DNA from: an uncultured Clostridia bacterium
Lineage (GTDB): Bacteria; Bacillota; Clostridia; Saccharofermentanales; Saccharofermentanaceae
Assembly (NCBI GenBank): GCA_946537885.1
Contig: CAMNGC010000001.1
Span: forward strand, 121,897-185,896
DNA: 64,000 nucleotides
Direction of reading: 5' to 3'
Made by a program: the position numbers and the translations under genes. Shown in pieces: positions 9,494 through 18,685 of this stretch. Within the stretch, counting starts at the first letter, position 1, and each line of letters begins with the position of its first letter. Under the pieces are notes generated by a model. That model was not told where the DNA came from. It did not search any database and saw only the letters and a list, made by a program, of their open reading frames with translations.

Positions 9494-10594
9494 TTATTTA
9501 TGAAGCTCAATAATTGCATCGCAAATCTTATCCACGATATCCAGCGACAGGTCTGCATAGAAGGGAAGATTCAGTACTTCTCTGCTGATCTTTGCTGCAA
9601 CGGGGGTAACGCTTTCTATGTTCTTGTAGCATGTCAGTTCGTTGACCGCAGGGTAGAAGTATTTCCTGGCATTAAAGCCTAATGAAAACAAGTGATCAAA
9701 TACAGCATCTCTTGTTGTACCAAAAGACTGAGGGTCAAAAGTAACCGGGAAATAAGAATAGTTAGGAGTAGTGTTATCTGAGGGAACCCAAACATTGAGA
9801 CCGTCAATATTCTTCAGTCTTTCAATGTAGTGCTCAGCAACGATCTGTCGCTTTGCGATCTCTTCCTTTAAGTGTCTCATGTTGCAGATACCCATAGCAG
9901 CATGGAATTCCGACATCTTTGCATTGCCGGATGTCGTGATAACATCCTCACCGCTCAAGCCGAAGTTCATCCTGCTTGTCAGATCATTGACCAGTGCTTC
10001 ATCTGAGAAAGCCAAACATCCGCCCTCAACGGAATTGAAGACCTTGGTGGCATGGAAACTGAACATTGAGATGTCTCCGAAAGTTGCTATGCTCTTGCCC
10101 TTGTATCTGACACCAAACGCATGGGCTGCATCATAAACTACTTTCAGGTCATGCCGTTTTGCGATCTCTTCGATCTTCTCAACGTCACATACATTTCCAT
10201 ATACATGAACGGGTACGATGGCAACTGTCTTATCTGTGATCAGCGCCTCTATCTTATCCGGATCTATGGTGTAGTTATCGGGTCTGATGTCACAGAAGAC
10301 AGGGATAAGACCACATCTGCTGATGGCGTTTGTTGTTGATACAAAAGTAAAAGGAGTAGTAATGACTTCGCCTCCACGGGGCAATTCCAAACTCTCGATG
10401 GCATTCTCTAATGCCAAATGACCGTTTGCATACATACTGACAAAAGAAACATCAAGGTAATCGGCAACCAGTTTCTGAAGCTGCTTGTATTTTGCTCCCA
10501 TGTTAGTGAGCCAATGACTGTCCCACAGCTCCTTTATTTCATTACAATACTCATCAAAAGGTGGCATTGATGATCTTGTTACGTTAATCGACAT
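9494..10594 (-). CDS. DegT/DnrJ/EryC1-family sugar aminotransferase (VioA/DesI-like)
   Basis: The product is a fold-type I PLP enzyme of 366 residues. The PLP lysine is in [14 protein letters not shown] (Lys184 from the chosen start) and the cofactor-binding aspartate in VYDAAHAFG. These enzymes aminate keto sugars using glutamate. I chose the ATG at 10594 because AAAGGA sits 8 bases before it; an in-frame ATG at 10618 would put that site inside the coding region. Directly before rfbA and rfbB, with no 3,4-ketoisomerase (FdtA type) nearby, the likely reaction is C4 amination of dTDP-4-keto-6-deoxyglucose to a 4-amino-4,6-dideoxy sugar. C4 versus C3 specificity is inferred from gene content. 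Confidence 0.88.
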   Translation of the reverse strand: MSINVTRSSMPPFDEYCNEIKELWDSHWLTNMGAKYKQLQKLVADYLDVSFVSMYANGHLALENAIESLELPRGGEVITTPFTFVSTTNAISRCGLIPVFCDIRPDNYTIDPDKIEALITDKTVAIVPVHVYGNVCDVEKIEEIAKRHDLKVVYDAAHAFGVRYKGKSIATFGDISMFSFHATKVFNSVEGGCLAFSDEALVNDLTSRMNFGLSGEDVITTSGNAKMSEFHAAMGICNMRHLKEEIAKRQIVAEHYIERLKNIDGLNVWVPSDNTTPNYSYFPVTFDPQSFGTTRDAVFDHLFSLGFNARKYFYPAVNELTCYKNIESVTPVAAKISREVLNLPFYADLSLDIVDKICDAIIELHK

Positions 10595-10628
10595 ATCTCG
10601 GTTCCTTTCTATCTTCATTCATTATGTT

Positions 10629-11198
10629 CTATTGGGATTCATACTCTGTCAGAAAATCCTTCTCGAGTTGGAGGATCCTCTTATCACGATCCTTGATCTT
10701 CCTGCAAGGGATCCCAACATACATTCCCCACGGTTCCAATGACTTTGTCACAAGCGACATGCTTCCTACGGACGTACCTTCGCCGATCTCTGATCCGGGA
10801 AGGATCGTACATCCTGTTCCGATCAATACATGTTTATGGAGGATTACTTTTTGAGAGGTGACATTTCTGTATTTGTCGGGAACAACAGGATTCGGCATTG
10901 CATATCCGGAAAAATCATCACTCTCAGCATAGATCGCGGTACGGGAAGAGACACCTACGAAGTCATGGATCTCTATTCCTGCACTTCCGGCAAAATAACA
11001 ACTACCGACAGCAAGGTGAATATGGTTACCCAGATCGATCTTTCCGCTGAGAACACAAAAATCGTCAATTCTTACATTGTTACCGATAGTAATGTTCTTA
11101 GCACCGTATATGGATGCTTTCCGACTGATCAAAACATTTGATCCAATGCTCTTAAAGCCAAGACCTGCAAGCTCTTCTTGTGTATAAAAACTATTCAC
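10629..11198 (-). CDS. Hexapeptide-repeat sugar N-acetyltransferase (VioB-like)
   Basis: The protein has left-handed beta-helix hexapeptide repeats (ISRKASIYGAKNITIGNNV, then VLIGTGCTILPGSEIGEGTSVGS) and ends in a short helical tail. The N-terminal FYTQEELAGLGFKSIG resembles VioB-type enzymes that acetylate dTDP-4-amino-4,6-dideoxyglucose. I chose a GTG start at 11198 (189 residues): GGAG lies 5 bases upstream and this length fits the family. The frame could extend to an ATG at 11339, but that adds 47 residues the family normally lacks. It sits just upstream of the aminotransferase and likely finishes an N-acetylated amino sugar. An O-acetyltransferase role remains possible. Confidence 0.82.
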   Translation of the reverse strand: MNSFYTQEELAGLGFKSIGSNVLISRKASIYGAKNITIGNNVRIDDFCVLSGKIDLGNHIHLAVGSCYFAGSAGIEIHDFVGVSSRTAIYAESDDFSGYAMPNPVVPDKYRNVTSQKVILHKHVLIGTGCTILPGSEIGEGTSVGSMSLVTKSLEPWGMYVGIPCRKIKDRDKRILQLEKDFLTEYESQ

Positions 11199-11352
11199 AG
11201 CAACTCCATTATTACCTGCTGTTATCTGATCGATAATGCCGTTTTTGCCTATAGTGCTCGGGGTGATCACACCAACTTTTATTCTATCAATAAATAGGCT
11301 TGTTTTCAACGAAATAGGCTGTTTGCTGGAGCGTATCAAGCCAAATCGGAAT

Positions 11353-11370
11353 ACCGTCCAAAAAGACGGT
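11353..11370 (-). terminator. Short hairpin after the yfhO-like gene
   Basis: ACCGTC and GACGGT pair with a 6-base loop immediately after the stop codon. No T-run follows on the minus strand, so it may only attenuate transcription between the YfhO-like gene and the sugar genes. Confidence 0.3.
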
Positions 11371-14217
11371 TTATGAATCGGTTTGATTTGTGGAATTCAT
11401 CTTATTCCTTTCCAGTATCCAAACTCCGGCCAGGGCTAAGATTCCGGCAATACTCATTACGACACCGATCTTGAATCCGGGACACTCGTATTTCAACTCG
11501 ATCGTGTGGTATCCGGGTTCAACTTCTATGCCCATAAATGCGACATCAACATTGTTGATGATATCGACCTTCTTTCCGTCGACATATGCGCTCCATCCGC
11601 CATTGTTGACGATGCTGAAATAGAGAATACCTCCATCACTGTCGACAGATCCTTTGATAGAATCTGTTCCGAGGTCTTCCGTGATGAATCTGTTATTGAC
11701 CAGTGTCGAAGCCTGCTCGTCAAAATGCTCCTGTGATACTGCATATAAGTCGAATGATCCGAGATCATATGTACCCGGCTTGTCAAATCTTATAGTCATC
11801 TTTCCGGGCGATGTCTCGTAATATCCCATATGACCAAGATAGTCGTCTCTGGGAATAGCCTGATTACTCAATCCGGTCTTGTTCACAAATGACACGTGGG
11901 TACCACCGCAGTTGACGTCTATCCTGAAGGTGCTATCGTCTTCATATCCTATATTCTTGAGATCAAACATCATCCTGTCATAAGCAGAAGAATCATCGTT
12001 GAGAGAAGAAGCACTCAGATCGGATAATGTGTTGGCGTGTCGAGCTACATCAGTGAAAGAAATGTACAATTCAGAGTTGTGTACTTTATCGAACTCTATG
12101 GTGATCGAAGCCTTGTTCTCTGTGACGATTAGTGTGTTGTCCCGTATCTCGAGACCGGAGTATTCGGTAATCTCGTACGGAACTTGAACTGTGTCGAGAA
12201 CCAGATCATCTTCAGAGATGAACGGTACTTTTCCGCTATAGTTGTCCGGGACTACAGCCGCCTGCATCAAGATCTGTTCCCTGTCCAAAAGTGAATACGA
12301 CTCAAATACTGATTGCGGGATCACATAAGAGAACACATAACCGAGACCGACGTCGTACCGGTTCTGCATCGTTGTAGTATCTTCATATATGGACAGTGGT
12401 TCAAAGCCGTATGCTGCATTGTCTATATTGCGCTGATCTCTTGCAACAAAATATTGAATACCAAGGAGAAAGTCCAAACGGCTTCTTCCGTCAAAACGGT
12501 TATTCATTGTTCTGTATATGTTGTTGACACCGATCGCATCATCGAAGTCGAAGATCTTATAGTTCATTAATGAAGAGAATGAGAAAACAGACGGTACATC
12601 AGCATACATGCTCTCATTTCCAAAAGAACTGAAGATCTCAGACGTATCGAGCTTGGGGTTATACGTAACCGATTCTTTGTAGTCCACACGATAAAAATCA
12701 TCGTCTATTGTTGTGTCAAAATCCACCAGCAGAGACTTCTGATACTGAGTATACGCCAGATCAAGATCGTGATGTGAAGAGAGTTGGGATGTAACGTTGG
12801 GAGAATAATAAATGAAAATACAGAGTGCGAGATCAACTGCTACAAGTGCCACAGTTCCTGCTTTACGGATTCGACGTTTTACGATCTTATCAGGAGTAAA
12901 CATCAGAATGCCGAAGGCTACTGCAAACGCAATGTTGATCGTTGAGATGTAAAAAGCACCTCTTTGAAGGATGTTGGACAGAACACCAGTGAAGGAAATA
13001 TTGATCAGAACGATCCCATACAGGATAACGGCGCCTAACATATATTTTCTGATAGCCTTAGCGTCTGAAGACTGAATGTTCTCATATGCGACAATACCGG
13101 CCCACGTGTAGAAGAACATCATTCCGTAACACCATCTTCCGATCGGATAATGGAGTGCGTTAAATATGCTGTTGAATATCGGGAAGAACAGGAAGACAGC
13201 ACAGATGAAGAACATCAGTATCGGAAGACGGAATCTCTTATCTTTTACACTGATGAACATTGCAGGTATCATTGCAAAAAAGAAGGCTCCGAGACATACA
13301 GCGGAGTAGTTTCCGAAGATCTCATAATTCGAAATATATCCCGGAAGATATGAGAGAGCATCCTTGAGTTTGGGAAGGAACTGAAGATCGTACGACTCAC
13401 CCTTTCCGGTCTGCATGATACCGATAAGCGTAGGAACAAAAACAAAACCTGCAAGCAGTACCGAGATTGCAACTCGTGACATATACTTGCCAAGATATCT
13501 CATAAACTTGGAGATATTGTCTTTGCTCCATCCTTCGTTCATGATAAATCTGAGCACCAGATAGATTACGACAAGGATACAGCTCATATAAGAGAAGTAG
13601 ATGTATGTTATCAGCGAAAAGAAAACAGCCGCGATCAGCAGTTTGGATTTCTTCTCCCTCTCAAATCTTTCGATCCCGAGTATGATCAGCGGGAATACGA
13701 CCATCTGTGTAAGGAAAGACGCATGGGCAGTTGCTCTCAGGCTCCATGAACAGAATACATAACTGACGGCGCCGATAACCGATATTGCTCGAGATGCTTT
13801 CTGATAACGCAGGAAGTAGAGCATGATAAGTCCGGCGGTATACAGTCTGACGAACTCGGCAACAGCATATCCGACATCGATCTTGTCTACGGGGAAAGCA
13901 GCTGCAATATAGTTGAATGGATCCATGAAAACGATACTGGTCGTAATGATGTTATCGTTTCCTACACCCACGTTCCATGCCCAGAAGTTGAAATGACCAT
14001 TTACCACAACTTCTCTTACGGTACGTCTGAGGTATACCATAAACGGATACCATTGACAGAACGAATCCACGTTCTTAAACATGGATTTGTCTGCGACTAT
14101 TATCCAGAACAGAGAAACGAATCCGATCAGAAAGAACAACAACGTATAGATGAAATACACATTACCTGCCAGTTTTTTTATCCTGCCGGACGCAGTATCT
14201 AGTTTAAGGTTCTTCAT
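11371..14217 (-). CDS. YfhO-family multi-spanning membrane protein (probable GT-C glycosyltransferase)
   Basis: The product is 948 residues long. About a dozen hydrophobic helices fill the first half, a charged periplasm-type stretch with extracellular character follows, and one final helix lies near the C-terminus before a short basic tail. Size, layout and the GNDNIITTSIVFMDPFN segment in the first outside loop match the YfhO family (PF09586). In Bacillus and Listeria this family works with CsbB/GtrB-type GT2 enzymes to glycosylate teichoic acids outside the cell. I chose the ATG at 14217 because AGGGGGA precedes it by 6 bases; an ATG at 14286 lies upstream of the likely transcription start. 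It is the first gene of the amino-sugar operon. Confidence 0.85.
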   Translation of the reverse strand: MKNLKLDTASGRIKKLAGNVYFIYTLLFFLIGFVSLFWIIVADKSMFKNVDSFCQWYPFMVYLRRTVREVVVNGHFNFWAWNVGVGNDNIITTSIVFMDPFNYIAAAFPVDKIDVGYAVAEFVRLYTAGLIMLYFLRYQKASRAISVIGAVSYVFCSWSLRATAHASFLTQMVVFPLIILGIERFEREKKSKLLIAAVFFSLITYIYFSYMSCILVVIYLVLRFIMNEGWSKDNISKFMRYLGKYMSRVAISVLLAGFVFVPTLIGIMQTGKGESYDLQFLPKLKDALSYLPGYISNYEIFGNYSAVCLGAFFFAMIPAMFISVKDKRFRLPILMFFICAVFLFFPIFNSIFNALHYPIGRWCYGMMFFYTWAGIVAYENIQSSDAKAIRKYMLGAVILYGIVLINISFTGVLSNILQRGAFYISTINIAFAVAFGILMFTPDKIVKRRIRKAGTVALVAVDLALCIFIYYSPNVTSQLSSHHDLDLAYTQYQKSLLVDFDTTIDDDFYRVDYKESVTYNPKLDTSEIFSSFGNESMYADVPSVFSFSSLMNYKIFDFDDAIGVNNIYRTMNNRFDGRSRLDFLLGIQYFVARDQRNIDNAAYGFEPLSIYEDTTTMQNRYDVGLGYVFSYVIPQSVFESYSLLDREQILMQAAVVPDNYSGKVPFISEDDLVLDTVQVPYEITEYSGLEIRDNTLIVTENKASITIEFDKVHNSELYISFTDVARHANTLSDLSASSLNDDSSAYDRMMFDLKNIGYEDDSTFRIDVNCGGTHVSFVNKTGLSNQAIPRDDYLGHMGYYETSPGKMTIRFDKPGTYDLGSFDLYAVSQEHFDEQASTLVNNRFITEDLGTDSIKGSVDSDGGILYFSIVNNGGWSAYVDGKKVDIINNVDVAFMGIEVEPGYHTIELKYECPGFKIGVVMSIAGILALAGVWILERNKMNSTNQTDS

Positions 14218-14272
14218 TTGTTCCCCCTGAGTGTGAACGGATCTCACATTATTCTTAATAATTAACGGAATA

Positions 14273-14301
14273 ATAATACACCACAAGGGCTTTCATTACA
14301 A
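14273..14301 (-). promoter_or_regulatory. Promoter of the amino-sugar/YfhO operon
   Basis: On the minus strand TTGTAA (14301-14296) and TATTAT (14278-14273) are separated by exactly 17 bases. Transcription would start near 14266, about 50 bases before the ATG at 14217. Confidence 0.6.
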
Positions 14302-14420
14302 AAAACGGCTCCTTCATTCGACAATCCGGTAAAAAGGAACTATGTTTTTGTGTATTATGCTCGAAAACCCCCTTTTATCCGACTAATTTGTCGTTAAAAA
14401 GTACAAAAGACAGTAAAAAA

Positions 14421-14429
14421 TGATATAAT
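14421..14429 (+). promoter_or_regulatory. Extended -10 promoter for the beta-helix protein
   Basis: TGATATAAT is a perfect extended -10 element 65 bases before the start codon at 14494. The -35 position is weak (GTACAA at 14401-14406, 17-base spacer). It faces away from the minus-strand promoter at 14273-14301. Confidence 0.5.
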
Positions 14430-14493
14430 TAATCATCACAAACTCTGTGTTATCAGGCAGAAATAGTGTTTCACTTCGGAACGGAGGTGCGAT

Positions 14494-17400
14494 ATGAAGT
14501 TATATAGGTATATCTGTGTTTTTCTCCTTTCAGTGGGTCTTACAGTCGGTGTGGTAGCCGGAAATAGAGACTATGCATATGCAGCCCCGGAAGATAGTGC
14601 TATCCTGGCAGGTCCCGACGATCCTACTGCAGCGACCGGAGAAGTCCAGGTGGGTCTGGAAGTCGGTTCCGGAACTGATCAGACTGGATACAATCCGGAT
14701 GAAGAATTTGAAGTTGAGATCCGGTTCTCACAAGCAGTCAATTATGCTGTTGACGGAGGCAATCCCATAGATGAGCCAAGTGATGTATATGATACAACGC
14801 TTAAGTCCGGCGACAGCTTCTCGCTGAGTAATATTCCGGAGGGTGTTACTTTTACGGTAGCCCAGACGATATCTAATACTCAAGGGGAATCCGGTTATTC
14901 CGAATTAAGTGTAACCCCGAATGAAGGCACGATCACATCGACAACTGTGTGTACTGTCGAGATCGTTGATAAGTATGAGTTCTTCAGCGGGAGCATTCAG
15001 ATAAACGGAGTCTTCTCGGATACTTCACCTTACCCGCTGCTGGCAGCTGACGATCCATTTGTCATTACTGTTCAGTTCTCTGAAGAAGTTAATTACGTAA
15101 TTGACGGACAATCGTATTTAGGCGATTCGCTTGACGTAGATGTTACAGCCGGCAATAGTGCAACGATCTCGGGCATCCCGGTGGGGACGAGCTATACGAT
15201 AGAGCAGATCTTCGGGACTGATCAGGAGGCTGCAGGTTATAGCAATGTATCCATAAGTGCTACATCCGGAACCATTAGCAAAAACAATACAGATACCATA
15301 ACTGTAACCAATGAACGCACTCATTCAGGCCTTATCTACAATGTTAGGGCTTTTGGAGCGGTTCCTAATGATGATGAGGATGACGCGAGAGCATTCCAGA
15401 ATGCGCTAAACAAAGCTCTATCCTTCAATGAGCCGATCACGGTGGTTATTCCTTCAGGAACATATCATCTGGCGCAGAATCTCAAGATCTTTTCCAATAC
15501 CACGATCCAGGCAGCAGATGATGCTACGATAATCGCTGACTACGGCTATGATGGAGGCGTATCGATAATCTCCGGTTCTCACCAGGATGCCGACGGCAAC
15601 ATTTGCAGTGGCAATACATGTACTCATGGCGGATATACGGCTATAGAGAATATCACGATCCACGGCGGTGTTTGGGACAGGAATATTGCTACGGATTCTT
15701 CATCTGCTTTCATATTCAGACACGGAAATAACATAACTATCGAGAACCTGACTGTAAAGAATTGTACTGATCACTTTATCAACGTCAGCGGATGCAATAA
15801 TGTCACCATTTCCTATGTAAACTTCCAGGATGCAAAGAAGTGCCCTGACGGTGAGCATTACTGGGAAGGCTGGACATCCCGTGACGACAGCAGATATTAC
15901 ATCAGTGAAGCTGTTCACACCGACTTTACTAATGAAGAGGGTGAGAAATCTGACTATGCTAAGCCGTGGGATAACACGCCGGCAAGGAATATAACCGTTG
16001 ATCACTGTACCTTTACTAATGTACATGCAGGTGTGGGTAATCACCATAATGCAGTCGGGGACAGAGGCGGCAATTTTACGGTTACCAATAACACCTTCGA
16101 TAATGTCGGATCATACTGTTTCTACGGCTGCGATTACGATACAGTAGTCTTCAGCAATAACACGGCTACTGATTGCAATACCATGATACTTGTTTATGGT
16201 TGCAGCAAGGTTACGGTCTCTGATAATACCATGACTTCAACTCATGGCGGATCCACGGATGATTATAAGAGAGACATTATTCACTTTAATAACGTAAGCA
16301 CAGGAACCATAAAGAATAATACAATAAGCGGAGCTCAGAATTCCGGCATACAGGTTTGCGAAGGATCGAAGAATATCATCATAGATAATAACAAAGTAAA
16401 CAGCTCTAATGCTTTCGGAATACTTGCCCGTGGAGCTTCCGCTATTACTTGTAAGAACAATAAAGTGAACGGAACGACTGTCAACGATGCGATCAAGTAT
16501 GAATCCTGCAGCGGTACCAATAAGATTATGGGGAATACTATTACATCGGCAAAATACGATGGTATCAATGTCACAAATTCTGTTACGACTGAAGTGTCGG
16601 GAAATACTATTTCCGGTGTCGGTAACAGAGGCATAAGCGTGATGTCTTCGAATAATACGACCATCAAGAGCAACACTATTACTTCTGCTCCCCAGGCCGG
16701 TATTACGATCGAGGGAACATCAGCTGCCAAGATAAAGGTTACATGCTCGGATAACATCATCAAGAAGCCGGGGGCTGATGGCATTATGGTTAAATATGCC
16801 GATCAGTCTACAATCAGCAATAATAAGATCACTTCTCCCGGCAATGACGGTATCAATGTTGCAGACAGCAACAAGTGTTCAGTCACGGATAACGAGATAT
16901 CTTCTGCTGTTAAGCGGGGTATCGTAGTATCCAGATCTAACGGAGCTACTGTCAAGAACAACACAATAACATCTCCTAAGCTCAGCGGTATCTGGATAGA
17001 AGGAAGCGAGAAAGCTCCTTCAGCCGTTACCTGTAATGGCAATAAGATCACTAACCCCGGGGAATATGGTGTTGGTCTTAAATATGCAGATGGCTCATCC
17101 GTTACCAATATTATTATTACTAAACCTGTAAAGGACGGTATCAATGCCTCCGCCAGCAAGAACTGTAAGATCAATAATAATGAGATCTCTAATGCAGGCA
17201 GAAACGGTATCGGATTGTCATGCAGCAAGGGAACAACAGTAAATGCCAATAAGATCAGCTCTCCTACGAATAACGGTATCTATTCGGAGGGTACGACATC
17301 TGATTACACGCTTGGTAAGATCACGGCTAAGAATAATACCATTACATCTTCGGGAGCAGATGGAATCAGTGTGAAGTACGGCGACTCTTCCGTAGTAAAT

Positions 17401-18558
17401 GACAATACCATCACGAAGGCCGGCAGGCGCGGCATAATGATCAAAGAATCCGCGAATTGTACAGTGAACGGGAATACGATCAAGTCGACAACAGAGATCC
17501 CGATCTTCGTTGAAGGTTCTGCTTCCAAGAAAGCATCTGCGAATGTGTCTGATAACACGCTTCAGACAAGTGATAATACCAAGGTGGATCTCAGGACCGG
17601 AACGAATTCCACAGTTAGGATCAGCGGGAATACTTTTATGAACAATAAAACCTATTCTACGGCTGACGGCTCTGAAACCATAGACACAGGAAGTTCGACT
17701 GTCATTACACCTAAACCGACTGTCATTACACCTACACCGACTGTCAAGCCGGCAATTGCTCCGACAGTTATACCGACACCTACTACTGCGCCTAAGCCGA
17801 CAACAGCTCCGCAGAATACAGAGACCGGTGTCGAGAGCTTCGTTGAGAGACTTTACACGGTAGCACTGGGCCGTGATTCTGATCCGTATGGTAAAGCTGA
17901 TTGGGTAAACCGTGTTCGCGTTGAGGGCGCTACCGGCGCGGATCTCGCGAGGGGATTCCTTTTCTCTGATGAGTTCCTTAATAAGAATATGAGCAATTCG
18001 GACTTTTTGGATGTGCTCTATGAGACCTTCTTTAACCGCCCCGCCGATGAGCATAAGGCTGACTGGCTTGCACTCATGGATCAGGGCTGGAGCAAGACGC
18101 AGGTTATCGATGGCTTCATCAATTCCATCGAGTGGGCAAACCTTTGTCTGAATTTCGGCATCGCATCCGGCTCGACAGCGCAGCCTAATATCACGGTTGA
18201 ACCTTCACAGGGTGTAATCGATTTTGCTACCAGACTTTATACGACATGTCTCGGGCGTGACGCTGACCGGGGCGGACTTAATGACTGGTCGAGTCAGCTG
18301 GCGAATATGAAGATCTCCGGTTCGGAGGCAGCTCACGGTTTCTTCTTCTCCGGCGAGTTCATCGGTGCGAATTACTCTGATTCAGAGTACGTGCAGAGAC
18401 TTTACAGAACCTTTATGGGCCGTGAGTATGACCAGGGCGGCTATGATTACTGGATGAATGCACTTGCTTCCGGCAAGACAAGAGAAGATGTATTCCAGGG
18501 CTTCTCGGGATCTGCTGAGTGGGCAGGGATCTGTGCTGACTATGGTATTCTGAAGTAA
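14494..18558 (+). CDS. Secreted right-handed beta-helix protein with two C-terminal DUF4214 domains
   Basis: The product is 1354 residues. A signal peptide (VFLLSVGLTVGVVAG, likely cleavage after AYA near residue 30) is followed by two related beta-sandwich-like repeats (about 50-155 and 165-275), each ending in a TITVTNERT-like strand. A pectate-lyase-type start (VRAFGAVPNDDEDDARAFQNAL) leads into a long parallel beta-helix with NNTITS...GI rungs up to about 1050. A Pro/Thr linker (about 1070-1110) precedes two DUF4214 modules with LGRDSDPYGKADW and LGRDADRGGLNDW. Beta-helix proteins of this kind bind or cut polysaccharides, but no catalytic triad could be confirmed. There is no LPXTG motif. 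GGAGG lies before the ATG. Confidence 0.85.
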   Translation: MKLYRYICVFLLSVGLTVGVVAGNRDYAYAAPEDSAILAGPDDPTAATGEVQVGLEVGSGTDQTGYNPDEEFEVEIRFSQAVNYAVDGGNPIDEPSDVYDTTLKSGDSFSLSNIPEGVTFTVAQTISNTQGESGYSELSVTPNEGTITSTTVCTVEIVDKYEFFSGSIQINGVFSDTSPYPLLAADDPFVITVQFSEEVNYVIDGQSYLGDSLDVDVTAGNSATISGIPVGTSYTIEQIFGTDQEAAGYSNVSISATSGTISKNNTDTITVTNERTHSGLIYNVRAFGAVPNDDEDDARAFQNALNKALSFNEPITVVIPSGTYHLAQNLKIFSNTTIQAADDATIIADYGYDGGVSIISGSHQDADGNICSGNTCTHGGYTAIENITIHGGVWDRNIATDSSSAFIFRHGNNITIENLTVKNCTDHFINVSGCNNVTISYVNFQDAKKCPDGEHYWEGWTSRDDSRYYISEAVHTDFTNEEGEKSDYAKPWDNTPARNITVDHCTFTNVHAGVGNHHNAVGDRGGNFTVTNNTFDNVGSYCFYGCDYDTVVFSNNTATDCNTMILVYGCSKVTVSDNTMTSTHGGSTDDYKRDIIHFNNVSTGTIKNNTISGAQNSGIQVCEGSKNIIIDNNKVNSSNAFGILARGASAITCKNNKVNGTTVNDAIKYESCSGTNKIMGNTITSAKYDGINVTNSVTTEVSGNTISGVGNRGISVMSSNNTTIKSNTITSAPQAGITIEGTSAAKIKVTCSDNIIKKPGADGIMVKYADQSTISNNKITSPGNDGINVADSNKCSVTDNEISSAVKRGIVVSRSNGATVKNNTITSPKLSGIWIEGSEKAPSAVTCNGNKITNPGEYGVGLKYADGSSVTNIIITKPVKDGINASASKNCKINNNEISNAGRNGIGLSCSKGTTVNANKISSPTNNGIYSEGTTSDYTLGKITAKNNTITSSGADGISVKYGDSSVVNDNTITKAGRRGIMIKESANCTVNGNTIKSTTEIPIFVEGSASKKASANVSDNTLQTSDNTKVDLRTGTNSTVRISGNTFMNNKTYSTADGSETIDTGSSTVITPKPTVITPTPTVKPAIAPTVIPTPTTAPKPTTAPQNTETGVESFVERLYTVALGRDSDPYGKADWVNRVRVEGATGADLARGFLFSDEFLNKNMSNSDFLDVLYETFFNRPADEHKADWLALMDQGWSKTQVIDGFINSIEWANLCLNFGIASGSTAQPNITVEPSQGVIDFATRLYTTCLGRDADRGGLNDWSSQLANMKISGSEAAHGFFFSGEFIGANYSDSEYVQRLYRTFMGREYDQGGYDYWMNALASGKTREDVFQGFSGSAEWAGICADYGILK
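16711..17514 (+). repeat. In-frame 96-residue super-repeats in the beta-helix
   Basis: The codon for E in the EG[TS] rung begins at 16711, 16999 and 17287, exactly 288 bases apart. A shorter unit follows with EGS at 17512 (225 bases). Each full unit holds four rungs ending in VKYAD, DGIN, RGI and IEG-type strands. This is internal duplication of four-rung blocks inside the gene. Confidence 0.8.
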
Positions 18559-18583
18559 GCTTATACATATTGAGAAGGCTGAG

Positions 18584-18609
18584 AGGGGGGGATTCCCCCC
18601 TTTCTTTTT
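18584..18609 (+). terminator. Rho-independent terminator after the beta-helix gene
   Basis: AGGGGGG and CCCCCCT pair around a GATT loop, followed by TTCTTTTT. It lies 25 bases after the stop codon and is the strongest terminator in the window. Confidence 0.8.
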
Positions 18610-18685
18610 CGAACGAAAAGAATATATGCATTACTGACCTATTTAATGTAGAATAATAAATGAACTGCAGTACACGAGGGGAAAA

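Noticed and set aside
17218..18054. 278-residue minus-strand ORF rich in Arg and Cys
   Set aside because: It is the reverse reading of the repetitive beta-helix gene; the composition is an artefact of the repeated codons.
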